DNA of 53,642 nt, from contig JAZLCO010000036.1 in the NCBI GenBank assembly GCA_045614225.1, positions 1 through 53,642 on the forward strand, read 5' to 3'. The DNA is from UBA9715 sp045614225. Its GTDB lineage: Bacteria; Actinomycetota; Coriobacteriia; Coriobacteriales; Eggerthellaceae. This document shows positions 16,036-24,891 of the stretch, piece by piece. Both the position numbers and the translations under genes were made by a program. How positions within the stretch are numbered: the stretch's first letter is position 1; every line of letters starts with the position of its first letter. The notes under the pieces are model-generated. The model saw only the letters and a program-made list of their open reading frames with translations. It had not been told where the DNA came from and did not search any database.

Positions 16036-18018
16036 ATGGGTCGTAGCAGACATAGCTTCCAGAAAAGACTGAACTACTGGTTCGACAATCTGATGGTCAA
16101 AGGGCTTTTCTCGAAGGTCCTGGTTCTCCTGGTTGTCACCCTTGTGTTCATAGTGGTGGTTGGACTGCTCGCGTCCATTGCGACAGGAGATTTCGGGTCG
16201 AAAGCCCCTGCAGGTTTCTTTACCACTTTTATGTACGTGCTCGGCATCGGCGATCCGCCGACAGAGGAGCCGACGATTCCGGAGTCTGGCTATGCGTACG
16301 TGGCGCTCATGGTCCTTTCGATTCTGTATTGCGCGGTTTTCACGGCTGTTCTAATCGGCCTGATCAACGAGGGCATTACCAGCAAGGTCGAAGATCTCGG
16401 TACAGGGCAAAGCGATGTACTCGAGGACGGCCATGTCCTGATTCTCGGCTTCAATGACGCGACGTACGCTTTGGTCGAGGAGCTCATTGAGGCGAATAGG
16501 TGCGGTTCGGATGTTCAGACGATTGTGGTTCTGGGGTCTCTCGAGCGTTCGCAAATGGTCGAGGCATTCAAACGGCGCATCGGCAGGCCATCGAGCCATC
16601 CGAATACGAAGCTTATCTGCAGGACGGGTTCGGTTTACGGGTTTGCTGATTTGGAACGATGCTCGATTCAGACGAGCAAAGTCATCATCGTGAATTGCGA
16701 TTCGGATTTCGAAACCGTGAAGGCAATCATGGCTTGTTCGCACATCCTCGACGAGGGTGCTTCTGATGACATGCTAGAAAATGAACCGTATATTGTTGCG
16801 GTGATTCACGGGCAGGAGAGCATCTCCGAGTCTCGTGTGGCAGGCCGCAGCAAGAAGGCAGTAGACCGCCTCGAACTTCTTTCGCTGAACGAGGTCCTTG
16901 CGCGCATCATGGTTCACACGTCACGTCAACCTGGCTTGTCCGACGTGTTCACGGAGCTTTTCAACTACGAGAACGATGAGTTCTACGTCTTCGACGACGA
17001 CCCGAGCTTCGGCCTTCTTTACGACAAGAACATTGCCGAGATCAACCACTACCTGCAGCTCTCGTATGCGGTCGGCGTCAAGAAGCGTGAGGGGGGCATT
17101 GTGCTCGGCCCACCGCGCGACGTCCGTTTCGAAGAAGGCGATTCGCTCATCGTGATCAAGGAAAACAACAGCCCGCTTCAGGTTTCGGAAAAGCCTGCAA
17201 GGAAGATAGACCTCGTTCCTGAGCCGTACGAAGTGCGGAGGGAAGTAAGTGTGCTCATCATCGGAGTTGAGCCTCTTCTGGTGCCGATTCTCTTCGAGTA
17301 TGCGAACTACCTGCATGCGGGTTCATCCGTCTGCATCGCCGACATTCAGGCTGATGCGGCGGCGGAGCTCTCGTTATTCCCCGAGGTGTCATCGTTACTC
17401 GAGGAGTGCGGTATCGAGCTTACATGCAAGAACGTTGATGCCAGCAGGCAGCGGCAACTTGAGTGGCTTCTTGGCGAATGCAAGCCGGATTGCGTTCTCG
17501 TGCTCTCGAATGACGATGCGCCAGATGCGGATGCAGAGGATGAGCGCATCTTGAGAACGCTTCTGTATCTGAGGGAGTATCGTGGGCAATCCGGCATTGA
17601 TTTCAGCATCACATGCGAGATGCTGCTCACGCAGGATAAGGAATTGGCGGCGGCCATCGAACCCGACGATTTCATTATCGGTCGCCAGCTTTCCGCCTTG
17701 CTCATGGCGCAGATTTCCGAAAACCGGGAGCTTGCATCGCTCTTCGAGATACTGCTCTCGAGCGACGGCCTGGAAGTGTACATGAAACCTGCCTCCCGCT
17801 ATGTTCCGCTTGGCGAGCCGGTCGACCTCGTCTCGGCAAGCGAGTCGGCTGCGGACAAGAACGAAGTCTTCATCGGCATACGGCAGAAAGTCAATGGCAG
17901 GTACAGCCAGGCCGAGATTAATCCATCGAAGTACGTTTCGGATATGCAAACGCTGCGGCAATACGTCTTTGGCAAGGATGACTATTTCGTCGTTCTGGCT
18001 GAGGACAACAGGCTGTAG
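16036..18018 (+). CDS. CASTOR/POLLUX-like ion channel protein, copy 2
   Basis: A paralogue of the divergent gene to the left: same order of membrane helices (VLVLLVVTLVFIVVVGLLA; then AYVALMVLSILYCAVFTAV), a pore-like loop (FTTFMYVLGIGDPP), RCK module 1 (HVLILGFNDATYALVEELIE) and RCK module 2 (VSVLIIGVEPLLVPILFEYA). Shared blocks such as SLNEVLARIMVHTSRQPGLS and YFVVLAED at the C-terminus show descent from a common gene. The acidic insert in the pore loop (PPTEEPTIPESG) differs from copy 1, so the two may differ in gating or selectivity, or form mixed tetramers. GGGAG precedes the ATG. Confidence 0.8.
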   Translation: MGRSRHSFQKRLNYWFDNLMVKGLFSKVLVLLVVTLVFIVVVGLLASIATGDFGSKAPAGFFTTFMYVLGIGDPPTEEPTIPESGYAYVALMVLSILYCAVFTAVLIGLINEGITSKVEDLGTGQSDVLEDGHVLILGFNDATYALVEELIEANRCGSDVQTIVVLGSLERSQMVEAFKRRIGRPSSHPNTKLICRTGSVYGFADLERCSIQTSKVIIVNCDSDFETVKAIMACSHILDEGASDDMLENEPYIVAVIHGQESISESRVAGRSKKAVDRLELLSLNEVLARIMVHTSRQPGLSDVFTELFNYENDEFYVFDDDPSFGLLYDKNIAEINHYLQLSYAVGVKKREGGIVLGPPRDVRFEEGDSLIVIKENNSPLQVSEKPARKIDLVPEPYEVRREVSVLIIGVEPLLVPILFEYANYLHAGSSVCIADIQADAAAELSLFPEVSSLLEECGIELTCKNVDASRQRQLEWLLGECKPDCVLVLSNDDAPDADAEDERILRTLLYLREYRGQSGIDFSITCEMLLTQDKELAAAIEPDDFIIGRQLSALLMAQISENRELASLFEILLSSDGLEVYMKPASRYVPLGEPVDLVSASESAADKNEVFIGIRQKVNGRYSQAEINPSKYVSDMQTLRQYVFGKDDYFVVLAEDNRL

Positions 18019-18051
18019 GCTTAGCGACAAGAACGCTTGTAGGGGGGCACG

Positions 18052-19077
18052 ATGAAACGTTGGAAGTCGTTGTTGGTGGTTGTCGTGGCAACCGCTCTGT
18101 TGTGTGTGCTATCGGCATGTGCGGGTAGCTCGCAATCGATTGGCAATGCGATGTATTCATCCTCGTCGTCTTCGTCGGCTGATGCGCTTGCCAATGTTGA
18201 GGTGGCGCAGACAACTGAGTATCTGGAATATTCGAACAAGGATGTCGACCCGCTCACGCTTGTGAAATGCGACGATGCAGATGTCAAGATCACGACCAAA
18301 GACAAGATTGATTTGAGCAAAGTTGGTGTGCAGAGCGTAACGTTCGATTTGGCAAAGGACGACTCGAAGGCGACTCGGACGATTTCGTTTACGATTCGCG
18401 ACACCAAAAAACCGACGATTGCCCTGATTGATGCTGCGCCTTCCCTAACGCAGGGTGATTCTTTCGATGCGATTGCAAACATTGAGTTGGTGGCAGACCC
18501 AGTTGATGGTGCGCTCGAGCAGGTTGAGGTGGAACCAGCACGGTTGGCGGACTCGAGTTCAAGCGATGCTTCTTCAGGAGTGTCTGCAAGTGGGGAGTCG
18601 AGCGCGGCGGCAACATCGGGCGAGTCAGCAAGCTCGCAATCAAGCTCTGCTGCCAGTAGCACCGCGAGCTCCACGGAGTCCAAGTTTTCAGCTTCTGGCA
18701 GCAGTGCAACGTCTGGCACTAAGCGTATCTACGAAGCCGGTTGGTTCACGGTTGGCGGAACGGTGGACACCGAAACGCCTGGCTCGTATTCCATCATTGT
18801 GACTGCTTCTGATATACACGGAAACCGAGCGACGAAGGAATTCGTCGTGACCGTGAACCCTGTTCCGGTTGAAGAAGAGCCTGTGGTAGAGGCGGCTCCC
18901 GCAGTTGCCGAGCCGGCAACTAACCACTACGTCTTGAACACCAATTCGAAGAAGTTCCATTGGCCCGATTGCCCAAGCGTCAGCAAGATGAAAGACAAAA
19001 ACCGTCAAGATGTGGATGCAACGCGCGAAGAGGTCATAAGCTGGGGCTACGTGCCCTGCAAAAAATGCAATCCGTAA
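18052..19077 (+). CDS. Ser-rich lipoprotein with Ig-like and C-terminal Cys/His domain
   Basis: A lipoprotein signal (LLCVLSACAG, lipobox Cys near residue 23) is followed by a Ser tract and Ig-like modules (TRTISFTIRDTKKPTI; GGTVDTETPGSYSIIVTASD). Between them lies a ~60-residue Ser/Ala/Thr insert that seems to interrupt one Ig-like domain. The C-terminal ~50 residues (HYVLNTNSKKFHWPDCPSV, then GYVPCKKCNP) form the Ada-like/competence-nuclease Cys-His module, probably a metal site. The same module ends the nuclease downstream. No nuclease core is present. It is likely an exported surface protein co-expressed with its neighbour. Confidence 0.75.
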   Translation: MKRWKSLLVVVVATALLCVLSACAGSSQSIGNAMYSSSSSSSADALANVEVAQTTEYLEYSNKDVDPLTLVKCDDADVKITTKDKIDLSKVGVQSVTFDLAKDDSKATRTISFTIRDTKKPTIALIDAAPSLTQGDSFDAIANIELVADPVDGALEQVEVEPARLADSSSSDASSGVSASGESSAAATSGESASSQSSSAASSTASSTESKFSASGSSATSGTKRIYEAGWFTVGGTVDTETPGSYSIIVTASDIHGNRATKEFVVTVNPVPVEEEPVVEAAPAVAEPATNHYVLNTNSKKFHWPDCPSVSKMKDKNRQDVDATREEVISWGYVPCKKCNP

Positions 19078-19145
19078 ACGATGTTGGAGGCGGGAGACGG
19101 CAATCCTGGGCTTCGCGCTTCGCGGTGATTGCAGCTCCAAATGCG

Positions 19146-20231
19146 ATGAGAGTTGATGTGACAGATACTGGGCGCTTGCGGAAGAGGTCGAGCTTCTTCG
19201 CGTTTACGTGTTTCCTTGCCTTTGTTTTGCTTGCTTCGACGTGCCTTCTCACGGGTTGCGTTTCTGCAAGCGTAAGAGGTCATCTTGCCAACACGATTGA
19301 CAATGTGTTGGCAGCTCACAACGTGCTGAAGGTGAATACGTACGACCAGGTTGATGTTCCTGATTACGCTGGCAGGCCTTCAGTGGAGATCAACGGGAAT
19401 GTCCCGTTCTTCATGGAGTCGGATTATCTGCGAGAACCGTTCGAGATGTACAGTGCCTTCGATTCGCTCGGGCGCTGTGGTCAGGCTTTCGCAGTCATCG
19501 GGCCGGAAACGATGCCGATGGCAAAGCGCGGCAGCATTGGCATGATCAAGCCCAGCGGATGGCAGATTTCCGAATACGATTGGATTGACGGGAAGTATCT
19601 CTTTAACAGGTGCCATCTGATTGCATACTCGCTAGCGGGGGAGAACGACAACCCGTACAACCTCATCACTGGAACGCGAGCTCTGAATGCCAGCGGAATG
19701 CTGCCATACGAGGAGCGTGTGGCGATGTATGTGGACGATACCGGCAATCATGTCTTGTACCGCGTGACGCCGGTTTTCGAGGGCGACAACCTTGTTGCCT
19801 CGGGTGTGCTTATGGAAGCCGAGTCGATTGAGGACAAGGGCGCAGGCATTCGTTTCTGCGTGTGGTGCTACAACGTCGAGCCTGGTGTTGTGATTGACTA
19901 CGCAACGGGTAACAACAGAGCAGGGGATCCGCAAAGTGAGTCGTATAGTGATTTCAGCGGTATACCCCCCGCAGCCGGTGTGGTCTCTGGTAAAAGCGCA
20001 AGCGAGGGTGCGGTTGAGGATGCAAGTGAAGGCGGCCCGTCGGCACAATCTGATAACGGGGCGGATCCGCAGGCGCAAACCTACGTGCTGAATACGAACA
20101 CGCACCGGTTCCATTACCCGTATTGTTCGTCAGTCTCCGACATGAAGGAAAAAAACAAACGGGTCTATGAGGGCACGCGGGAAGAGGTCATCGAGCAGGG
20201 CTATCAGCCATGTGGTGTTTGTAAGCCGTAA
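19146..20231 (+). CDS. exported NucA-like DNA/RNA non-specific endonuclease
   Basis: The ATG at 19146 gives a good lipoprotein signal (AFVLLASTCLLTGC), although no strong ribosome site is seen. The core (about 60-250) contains NRCHLIAYSLAGENDNPYN followed by LITGTRALN, the His-containing active site of the Endonuclease_NS_2 (NucA/DNase-entry) family. After a low-complexity linker the C-terminus repeats the Cys/His module of the upstream lipoprotein (YVLNTNTHRFHYPYCSSV, then GYQPCGVCKP). The protein probably degrades or processes DNA outside the cell, for nutrition or uptake. It lies about 70 bases after the lipoprotein gene and the two likely form an operon. Confidence 0.85.
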   Translation: MRVDVTDTGRLRKRSSFFAFTCFLAFVLLASTCLLTGCVSASVRGHLANTIDNVLAAHNVLKVNTYDQVDVPDYAGRPSVEINGNVPFFMESDYLREPFEMYSAFDSLGRCGQAFAVIGPETMPMAKRGSIGMIKPSGWQISEYDWIDGKYLFNRCHLIAYSLAGENDNPYNLITGTRALNASGMLPYEERVAMYVDDTGNHVLYRVTPVFEGDNLVASGVLMEAESIEDKGAGIRFCVWCYNVEPGVVIDYATGNNRAGDPQSESYSDFSGIPPAAGVVSGKSASEGAVEDASEGGPSAQSDNGADPQAQTYVLNTNTHRFHYPYCSSVSDMKEKNKRVYEGTREEVIEQGYQPCGVCKP

Positions 20232-20252
20232 TCGAAAAACTGAGACCAAGTT

Positions 20253-21593
20253 TTAAAACTGATTGCGAAAACCCGAAATACGCTTGATGTAAACATTCAA
20301 GGAGTCGTGCTCTGAACATTCTTTGATGAACGAATCGACTTCATTCAAGTACATGATGTATTCGAAATCGTCTATGGTTTCACGTCCGCAGAATGCAATG
20401 TATTCCATCAGATTCAGGTAATACTCCATGCGGAATGTGTTGTAAATCTGCGTGTCAATCGAATACTCATCAAAATTGCGAAGAAGCTTTTTTCGCTCAC
20501 CAAGAGATGCTTTCAACCATTCGATTGCCTTGTCGTCTCCTAGGGCCGATGCCGCTGTGAATAAATGCCGGTAGATATAGCCCTTGAATAAAGAAACCAG
20601 CCCAATATGGTCATTATTCTCAATACAAGGAGCTACTTGCTCAAGTGAATTGAGGTAATCAAGGCATCTTTCTCCGTAGTTCAGCGCCATTCCGAACAGT
20701 CGATTCTTCATGGAGTCATCTAGTGTTGGATTGGTCGCATAGAGAGTGGTTGCGTAAGCTAGGTTTTCGCTCAAAAAAACTTTCGCCCATTCATCGAAGG
20801 TGCCTGATTCGTCGTCGGTTATTTCGTCGAGCATATCGTGGCATGTTGAATAGTAACGTCGATAAGCTGCATCGGGAAGGTAAACCACTTCGTTTTCATT
20901 TTCGAGGGCAACCTGAACTTCAAGGAAAGAAATGCTGAGGGTGACAGCTTCCATCAGCTCTGTCGAGAACTGGTTATTGTAGTTTCGCTTGAATGACTTC
21001 AATTCATCCAGCACTGCCTGTTCGTCTTGGAACATCACGGCGGCTTGCATGTAGAAGAGTACATATTGAGCCAGTTCGTAGTCCGAACAGCGTGAACCAG
21101 CAATTGAAAAATGCGCTTGGATCATATCGTGCATGAGGTATCGATTCGTGATCAAGTGCATCTTGTTCTCTTCGATAGAGAGTTTCTGACGTTTAAGGAA
21201 GTAGGTAACCACTTTGGAAGCGTATTCGTCGTTGTCGAGCGCTTCGATGCATTCAACGAACGAGTTATCGAAGTCAGATGGAAGGATGATGCTCTCGCCC
21301 TTGCGATAGACGCAATGGATTTTCTTCGTGCTGTATTTTGCAAGCGCAAAGCCTAGCTCGAAAAACAAGTTGTTACTTACCGCCCCATCATCGCGGTTTT
21401 GAAAAAGTACGATGGCTTGATTGCATGTTTTCATTTGTTGTATGACGGTATCGCCGACAGAGGCGAAAGTTGACGAGTTGTCATCGTTGCCGCCTACATA
21501 GCAAATGTAATTGTATTGATCTTCGAGAATGCGCTTAACTTTGTGCGCTATTTCGTTGCCGCCTGACCAGATAATGAAAATCCTGTCCTTCAT
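20253..21593 (-). CDS. TIR-like nucleotide-binding protein with helical C-terminal domain
   Basis: The N-terminal ~130 residues (IFIIWSGGNEIAHKVKRILE; VGGNDDNSSTF; QAIVLFQNRDDG; NNLFFELGFALAKYSTKKI; ILPSDF) match the TIR-like domain seen in CD-NTase- and Pycsar-linked effectors (CAP12/PycTIR, PF10137), with the putative catalytic Glu79 in the FELGF motif. Such domains cleave NAD+ when activated. The remaining ~300 residues are helical, probably a sensor or oligomerisation region; I do not recognise it. No cyclase gene lies nearby. It is divergent from a macrodomain gene, with 177 bases between starts. GGAAGGAG precedes the ATG. Confidence 0.75.
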   Translation of the reverse strand: MKDRIFIIWSGGNEIAHKVKRILEDQYNYICYVGGNDDNSSTFASVGDTVIQQMKTCNQAIVLFQNRDDGAVSNNLFFELGFALAKYSTKKIHCVYRKGESIILPSDFDNSFVECIEALDNDEYASKVVTYFLKRQKLSIEENKMHLITNRYLMHDMIQAHFSIAGSRCSDYELAQYVLFYMQAAVMFQDEQAVLDELKSFKRNYNNQFSTELMEAVTLSISFLEVQVALENENEVVYLPDAAYRRYYSTCHDMLDEITDDESGTFDEWAKVFLSENLAYATTLYATNPTLDDSMKNRLFGMALNYGERCLDYLNSLEQVAPCIENNDHIGLVSLFKGYIYRHLFTAASALGDDKAIEWLKASLGERKKLLRNFDEYSIDTQIYNTFRMEYYLNLMEYIAFCGRETIDDFEYIMYLNEVDSFIKECSEHDSLNVYIKRISGFRNQF

Positions 21594-21770
21594 TTAGCTC
21601 CTTCCACAGCGAGTGCGTTTTACAGCGAATGCGCTGCTCGGTATGATGGCGAAGATGGCTTGCGCGTTCATGTCCATTCAACGTTCAATAATAATTATAT
21701 CGAAGCGGTTTCTATGCCATCATGGCAAGCAAGCGAACTAATAGAACGGACCGCCATGAAGGAGTTTGAC

Positions 21771-22367
21771 ATGGGTGTTTACGACGACCGCGGCCACTGC
21801 ATAGACAAACTTTGGTACGTAGGAAGCAGGGCTTGTCTTGACGACATCAGCATCGTAGTTGCGGACATCACAAGCCTGGAGGTCGACGCTATCATCAACG
21901 CCGCGAACGAGGGTTTGCGTGCCGGCGGGGGAGTATGCGGAGCCATCTTCGCTGCAGCAGGGAAGCGCGACTTGCAGGCAGCGTGCGACGAGATTGGCCA
22001 TTGCGACACGGGCAGCGCGGTCATAACCCCCGGCTTCGCGCTGAAGGCGCGCTATGTGATCCATGCGGTTGGTCCTCGGTGGAGCGGCGGGACGCATGGG
22101 GAGCCGGAGCTCCTGGCGAGCTGCTACACCAAATCGCTTGACCTCGCTGCTGCAAACGGGTGCACGAGTGTCGCCTTTCCGCTGATATCCTCGGGCATCT
22201 TCGGCTATCCGAAACGGGATGCATGGCGTGTCGCTCTCATGGCGTGTGCCGATTGGATGTTCGAGCACAAGCCGCAAGACGTGGACGTCTCGTTCTGCGT
22301 GCTGTCGAAGGACTCGCGTGAGCTCGCTTACGACGTGCTCGGGGAGTTGGGGTTTCCCAGGGAATAA
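21771..22367 (+). CDS. macrodomain protein (ADP-ribose binding/hydrolysis)
   Basis: Macrodomain signatures are clear: VDAIINAANEGLRAGGGVCG (Asn43-Asn46 and the Gly-rich loop 52-55), GAIFAAAG, CDTGSAVITPGFALKARYV followed by IHAVGP, and FPLISSGIFGYPKRDAW. These place it in the MacroD/YmdB-like group that removes ADP-ribose or O-acetyl groups. The ATG at 21771 is favoured by AAGGAG six bases upstream; other in-frame starts (21660, 21714, 21756) would add up to 37 residues without a typical site. It is divergent from a TIR-like gene, which suggests it handles ADP-ribose products. A fragment of a paralogue lies at 12754. Confidence 0.9.
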   Translation: MGVYDDRGHCIDKLWYVGSRACLDDISIVVADITSLEVDAIINAANEGLRAGGGVCGAIFAAAGKRDLQAACDEIGHCDTGSAVITPGFALKARYVIHAVGPRWSGGTHGEPELLASCYTKSLDLAAANGCTSVAFPLISSGIFGYPKRDAWRVALMACADWMFEHKPQDVDVSFCVLSKDSRELAYDVLGELGFPRE

Positions 22368-22380
22368 CTCGTTTCCGACG

Positions 22381-22803
22381 TTACGACGCGTTAAGGATGT
22401 CGAGGGTCATGCGTATGCCGTCGTCGACGCAATCGGGGCACGAACGCAGGGCGGGGCTGCCGGTCAGGCCTTTTAGCTCCTTGCAGAGGGTTGATCCGTT
22501 CTGGGCGCTGAACCGTTCCACAAGCTGGTGCGTCTTCTCGTAGGTTGCGCCCTTCGTCGTAGGGTTGTGCGGGCCGTCGCTCGTCGCATAGCCGATGATG
22601 GCGCAGCCGCCCAAAATCGCGCCGCAGGTTTCGGTGAACCCGCCGATGCCCCCGCCGAGTCCTTCGGTTATCTTGAAGGCGGTTTTCTCTTCGATACCGA
22701 GCAGATCGGCGCATGCGCACGCAACCGCTTGCGCGCAATTGAAGCCCGATTCGTGCAATTCATGCGTTCGGGCGACGCGCCTTTCGATTTCCTGCTGGTT
22801 CAT
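22381..22803 (-). CDS. C_GCAxxG_C_C family (redox) protein
   Basis: A 140-residue protein with the ordered Cys signature of this family: GFNCAQAVACA near 20, GGFTETCGAILGGCAIIG near 55-70, then CKELKG and RSCPDCVDDGIR near the end. The family is thought to be redox-active or metal-binding and is frequent in anaerobes; no substrate is known. It is convergent with the macrodomain gene, whose stop lies 14 bases away. An AGGAGG ribosome site and a TATAAT lie just upstream within an inverted repeat. Confidence 0.9.
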   Translation of the reverse strand: MNQQEIERRVARTHELHESGFNCAQAVACACADLLGIEEKTAFKITEGLGGGIGGFTETCGAILGGCAIIGYATSDGPHNPTTKGATYEKTHQLVERFSAQNGSTLCKELKGLTGSPALRSCPDCVDDGIRMTLDILNAS

Positions 22804-22810
22804 TAAAACC

Positions 22811-22838
22811 TCCTGCCCTTTGCATGGGCAGGATTATA
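22811..22838 (-). promoter_or_regulatory. promoter -10 and inverted repeat before C_GCAxxG_C_C gene
   Basis: On the minus strand a TATAAT (22838-22833) abuts the perfect 8-bp inverted repeat TCCTGCCC/GGGCAGGA (arms 22826-22833 and 22811-22818, 7-base spacer). The proximal arm overlaps the AGGAGG ribosome site. As transcription should begin near 22826, the repeat is more likely an operator on DNA than an RNA hairpin. No good -35 was seen. Confidence 0.55.
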
Positions 22839-22897
22839 GCAACACACAACCAACCTGGCTCGCATTCGCCTGGGCTTGGCCGCCGGCTGCATTGCCC

Positions 22898-22930
22898 GAA
22901 TGAGTCAGGGGCCAGGCCCCCGACTTATTC
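22898..22930. repeat. REP-like hairpin of the GAGTCA...TGACTC family
   Basis: Two 16-base arms (GAATGAGTCAGGGGCC and GGCCCCCGACTTATTC) pair with only wobble mismatches around one base. Related elements lie at 30153, 37600, 37636, 38126 and 49117. Confidence 0.8.
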
Positions 22931-22971
22931 CAGTCGTCGGGTGGTTGCCTAAAGGGCTCAGATGTGTGGCT

Positions 22972-24489
22972 CTACGAGCTCGCCCAGCGCTCCTTGAGAG
23001 CGGCGATGTCTTCTGCGGTAATGTGCATGAGCGCTTCTTTGTCGGCATTTTCGAGAGAGCCAAGCTGATCGCAGAGGCGGTCAGCCTGAATCTCGACAGT
23101 CCAATCGAACAGCTTGCGGGCCTCGCGGCCGTTGGCGAACGTCTCGCCCTTGGCAAGTACCATTGCACCGAAAATGCTCGCCAGTGAGATGCGCGCATCA
23201 TGTTCGAGCACGTAACCGCCCGTCTTGCACAAAAGCTCGTATATTGCCAGCAGTTCGTCGGGTCGGTAGTCCTCGAACTCGATAAAGTTCTGGAAACGTG
23301 ACTCCAATCCGGGATTCGACTGAATGAACTCCCGCATCTCGTCCTTGTACCCTGCTGCGATGACGACAAGGTCGTTGCGGTTGTCCTCCATCATCTTGAG
23401 CAGTGTCTCAATGGCCTCGTTGCCGAAATCCTTCTCGCCTTTTCCCACGAGCGAATACGCCTCGTCAATGAAAAGCACACCACCAAGGGCTTGCTCGATG
23501 ACCTCGCGGGTCTTGATCGCCGTATGGCCGATGTATTGTCCCACGAGTCCGCTGCGGTCGGTCTCGATGAGCTGGCCCTTCGAGACGACGCCCAGGCCTT
23601 TGTAGATGTCAGCCAATATGCGGGCGACGGTGGTTTTGCCAGTGCCAGGATTGCCCGTGAATACACAATGGTTGGTGGTCGAGGCGACCTTCAGGCCTTG
23701 TGCGGCACGTGCCTGGTTCACCTTCGCGCGGTTGACCAAGCGCTTCACCTGTTCCTTGACCGCATCCAGGCCGATGAGGTTATCGAGCTCGGCTAGTGCG
23801 GCCTCGAGAGAACCGTCGCTGGCCTCGTTGTCGACATCGGTAGTGAGGTCGGCGCCGCCATTGCCTTCGGGCTTGCTTGCCACAGCACCCGCGCCCGCCG
23901 CAATCTTCGCTTCGACTTCCTGCAGCTTCTTATGAGCCTTGTCAAATCCCCTGTCAGCAGCTTTGCGGTACCACGTGAGCGCCTGGGCAAGGTCTTGGTC
24001 GACGCTGCGCCCGAATTCATAGGCCATTCCCAAATTGTACGAAGCGAACATGTTGCCTTGAGCCGCTGCCAGGCGAAACCACTTGACACCCTCGGCGTAA
24101 TCCTTTTCCACGCCTTCCCCGTTGTAATATTGGTATCCTAAATCGTTTTGAGCTCCCGCATGTCCTTGCTCTGCTGCGAGGCGGTACCATTTCAAGGCTT
24201 CAGCGTAGTCTTGAACAACGCCCGTTCCGTTGTAGTACGAACTCCCCATGTACCTTTGCGCAGCTGCGTATCCTTGATCGGCAGCCTTGCGGTACCACTC
24301 GACCCCCTTGGCTTCGTCTTTCTCGACGCCGTGTCCATTTTTGTAGCAAACCCCCAGATTGGTTTGTGCTTCCAAATGCCCTTGATCGGCGGCCATGCGA
24401 AGCCACTTCACCGCAGTGTCGTAATCGCCCTTCTGATAAGCTTCGAAACCGTTATCGGCCGCTGTCTGTATCGGGTCCATCGAGTCCAT
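22972..24489 (-). CDS. Sel1-repeat/AAA+ ATPase (CbxX/CfxQ-like)
   Basis: Residues ~10-200 contain about five Sel1 repeats (A..G...A...LG..Y..G.GV..D, for example AAAQRYMGSSYYNGTGVVQD). After a linker, residues ~240-505 form a CbxX/CfxQ-type AAA+ module with Walker A GNPGTGKTT (Lys285), Walker B GVLFIDEAYSL and an arginine-finger-like SNPGLESRF. The architecture resembles EccA of type VII secretion, but TPRs are replaced by Sel1 repeats and no ESX genes are present. It may be a remodelling ATPase acting on a protein complex chosen by the repeats. It stands alone; no clear ribosome site at the chosen ATG. Confidence 0.85.
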   Translation of the reverse strand: MDSMDPIQTAADNGFEAYQKGDYDTAVKWLRMAADQGHLEAQTNLGVCYKNGHGVEKDEAKGVEWYRKAADQGYAAAQRYMGSSYYNGTGVVQDYAEALKWYRLAAEQGHAGAQNDLGYQYYNGEGVEKDYAEGVKWFRLAAAQGNMFASYNLGMAYEFGRSVDQDLAQALTWYRKAADRGFDKAHKKLQEVEAKIAAGAGAVASKPEGNGGADLTTDVDNEASDGSLEAALAELDNLIGLDAVKEQVKRLVNRAKVNQARAAQGLKVASTTNHCVFTGNPGTGKTTVARILADIYKGLGVVSKGQLIETDRSGLVGQYIGHTAIKTREVIEQALGGVLFIDEAYSLVGKGEKDFGNEAIETLLKMMEDNRNDLVVIAAGYKDEMREFIQSNPGLESRFQNFIEFEDYRPDELLAIYELLCKTGGYVLEHDARISLASIFGAMVLAKGETFANGREARKLFDWTVEIQADRLCDQLGSLENADKEALMHITAEDIAALKERWASS

Positions 24490-24891
24490 CCGATCGTCTG
24501 ATGAGTGCTGTGCAAGGGACGACTTGTAAATGCCGGTGCAAGCCCCTTGTTAATTTCGCACTCATCTTAACATCAACGATGCCGATGCAGCCTATCGAGG
24601 CGCGATGCGAGAACAGGTGCCCATATCCTCCTGCGAGCTACTCTTTCCTGGATTTGGCTCGTTTCGGTTTCGCTAGAAGTTGGCAAAGCGGTGGCATCGT
24701 CTAAACTCGTCGCGTTAACGGAATCATCAATGGAGGATTGCGTCACGTCTTTCCATGTCATCGTTTGCTCCTTTTGGCCTCACGAACAAGACACGGCGAT
24801 TCTACTTCCGACTGATTCAAGGGATTGCCCAATGTGAGGGTTTTTCGTCAGCTACTCTACTCTCGCATTAACTTCGACAGGGGGGGGTTGA
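24490..24891. other. mostly noncoding interval
   Basis: About 400 bases between divergent genes. A possible small minus-strand gene (24573-24761, listed separately) has a good ribosome site. Nothing else was recognised apart from a G-rich ribosome site before 24892. Confidence 0.4.
24573..24761 (-). CDS. possible 62-residue protein or decayed gene
   Basis: An ATG at 24761 is preceded by AAAAGGAG at ideal spacing. The first ~38 residues are Ser/Thr/Asp-rich (MTWKDVTQSSIDDSVNATSL), and the rest is basic and lacks a clear fold. The first residues resemble the MTWEK start of the TIR/propeller protein at 30136, so it may be the 5' stub of a lost relative, but the match is too short to rely on. 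Confidence 0.3.
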   Translation of the reverse strand: MTWKDVTQSSIDDSVNATSLDDATALPTSSETETSQIQERVARRRIWAPVLASRLDRLHRHR

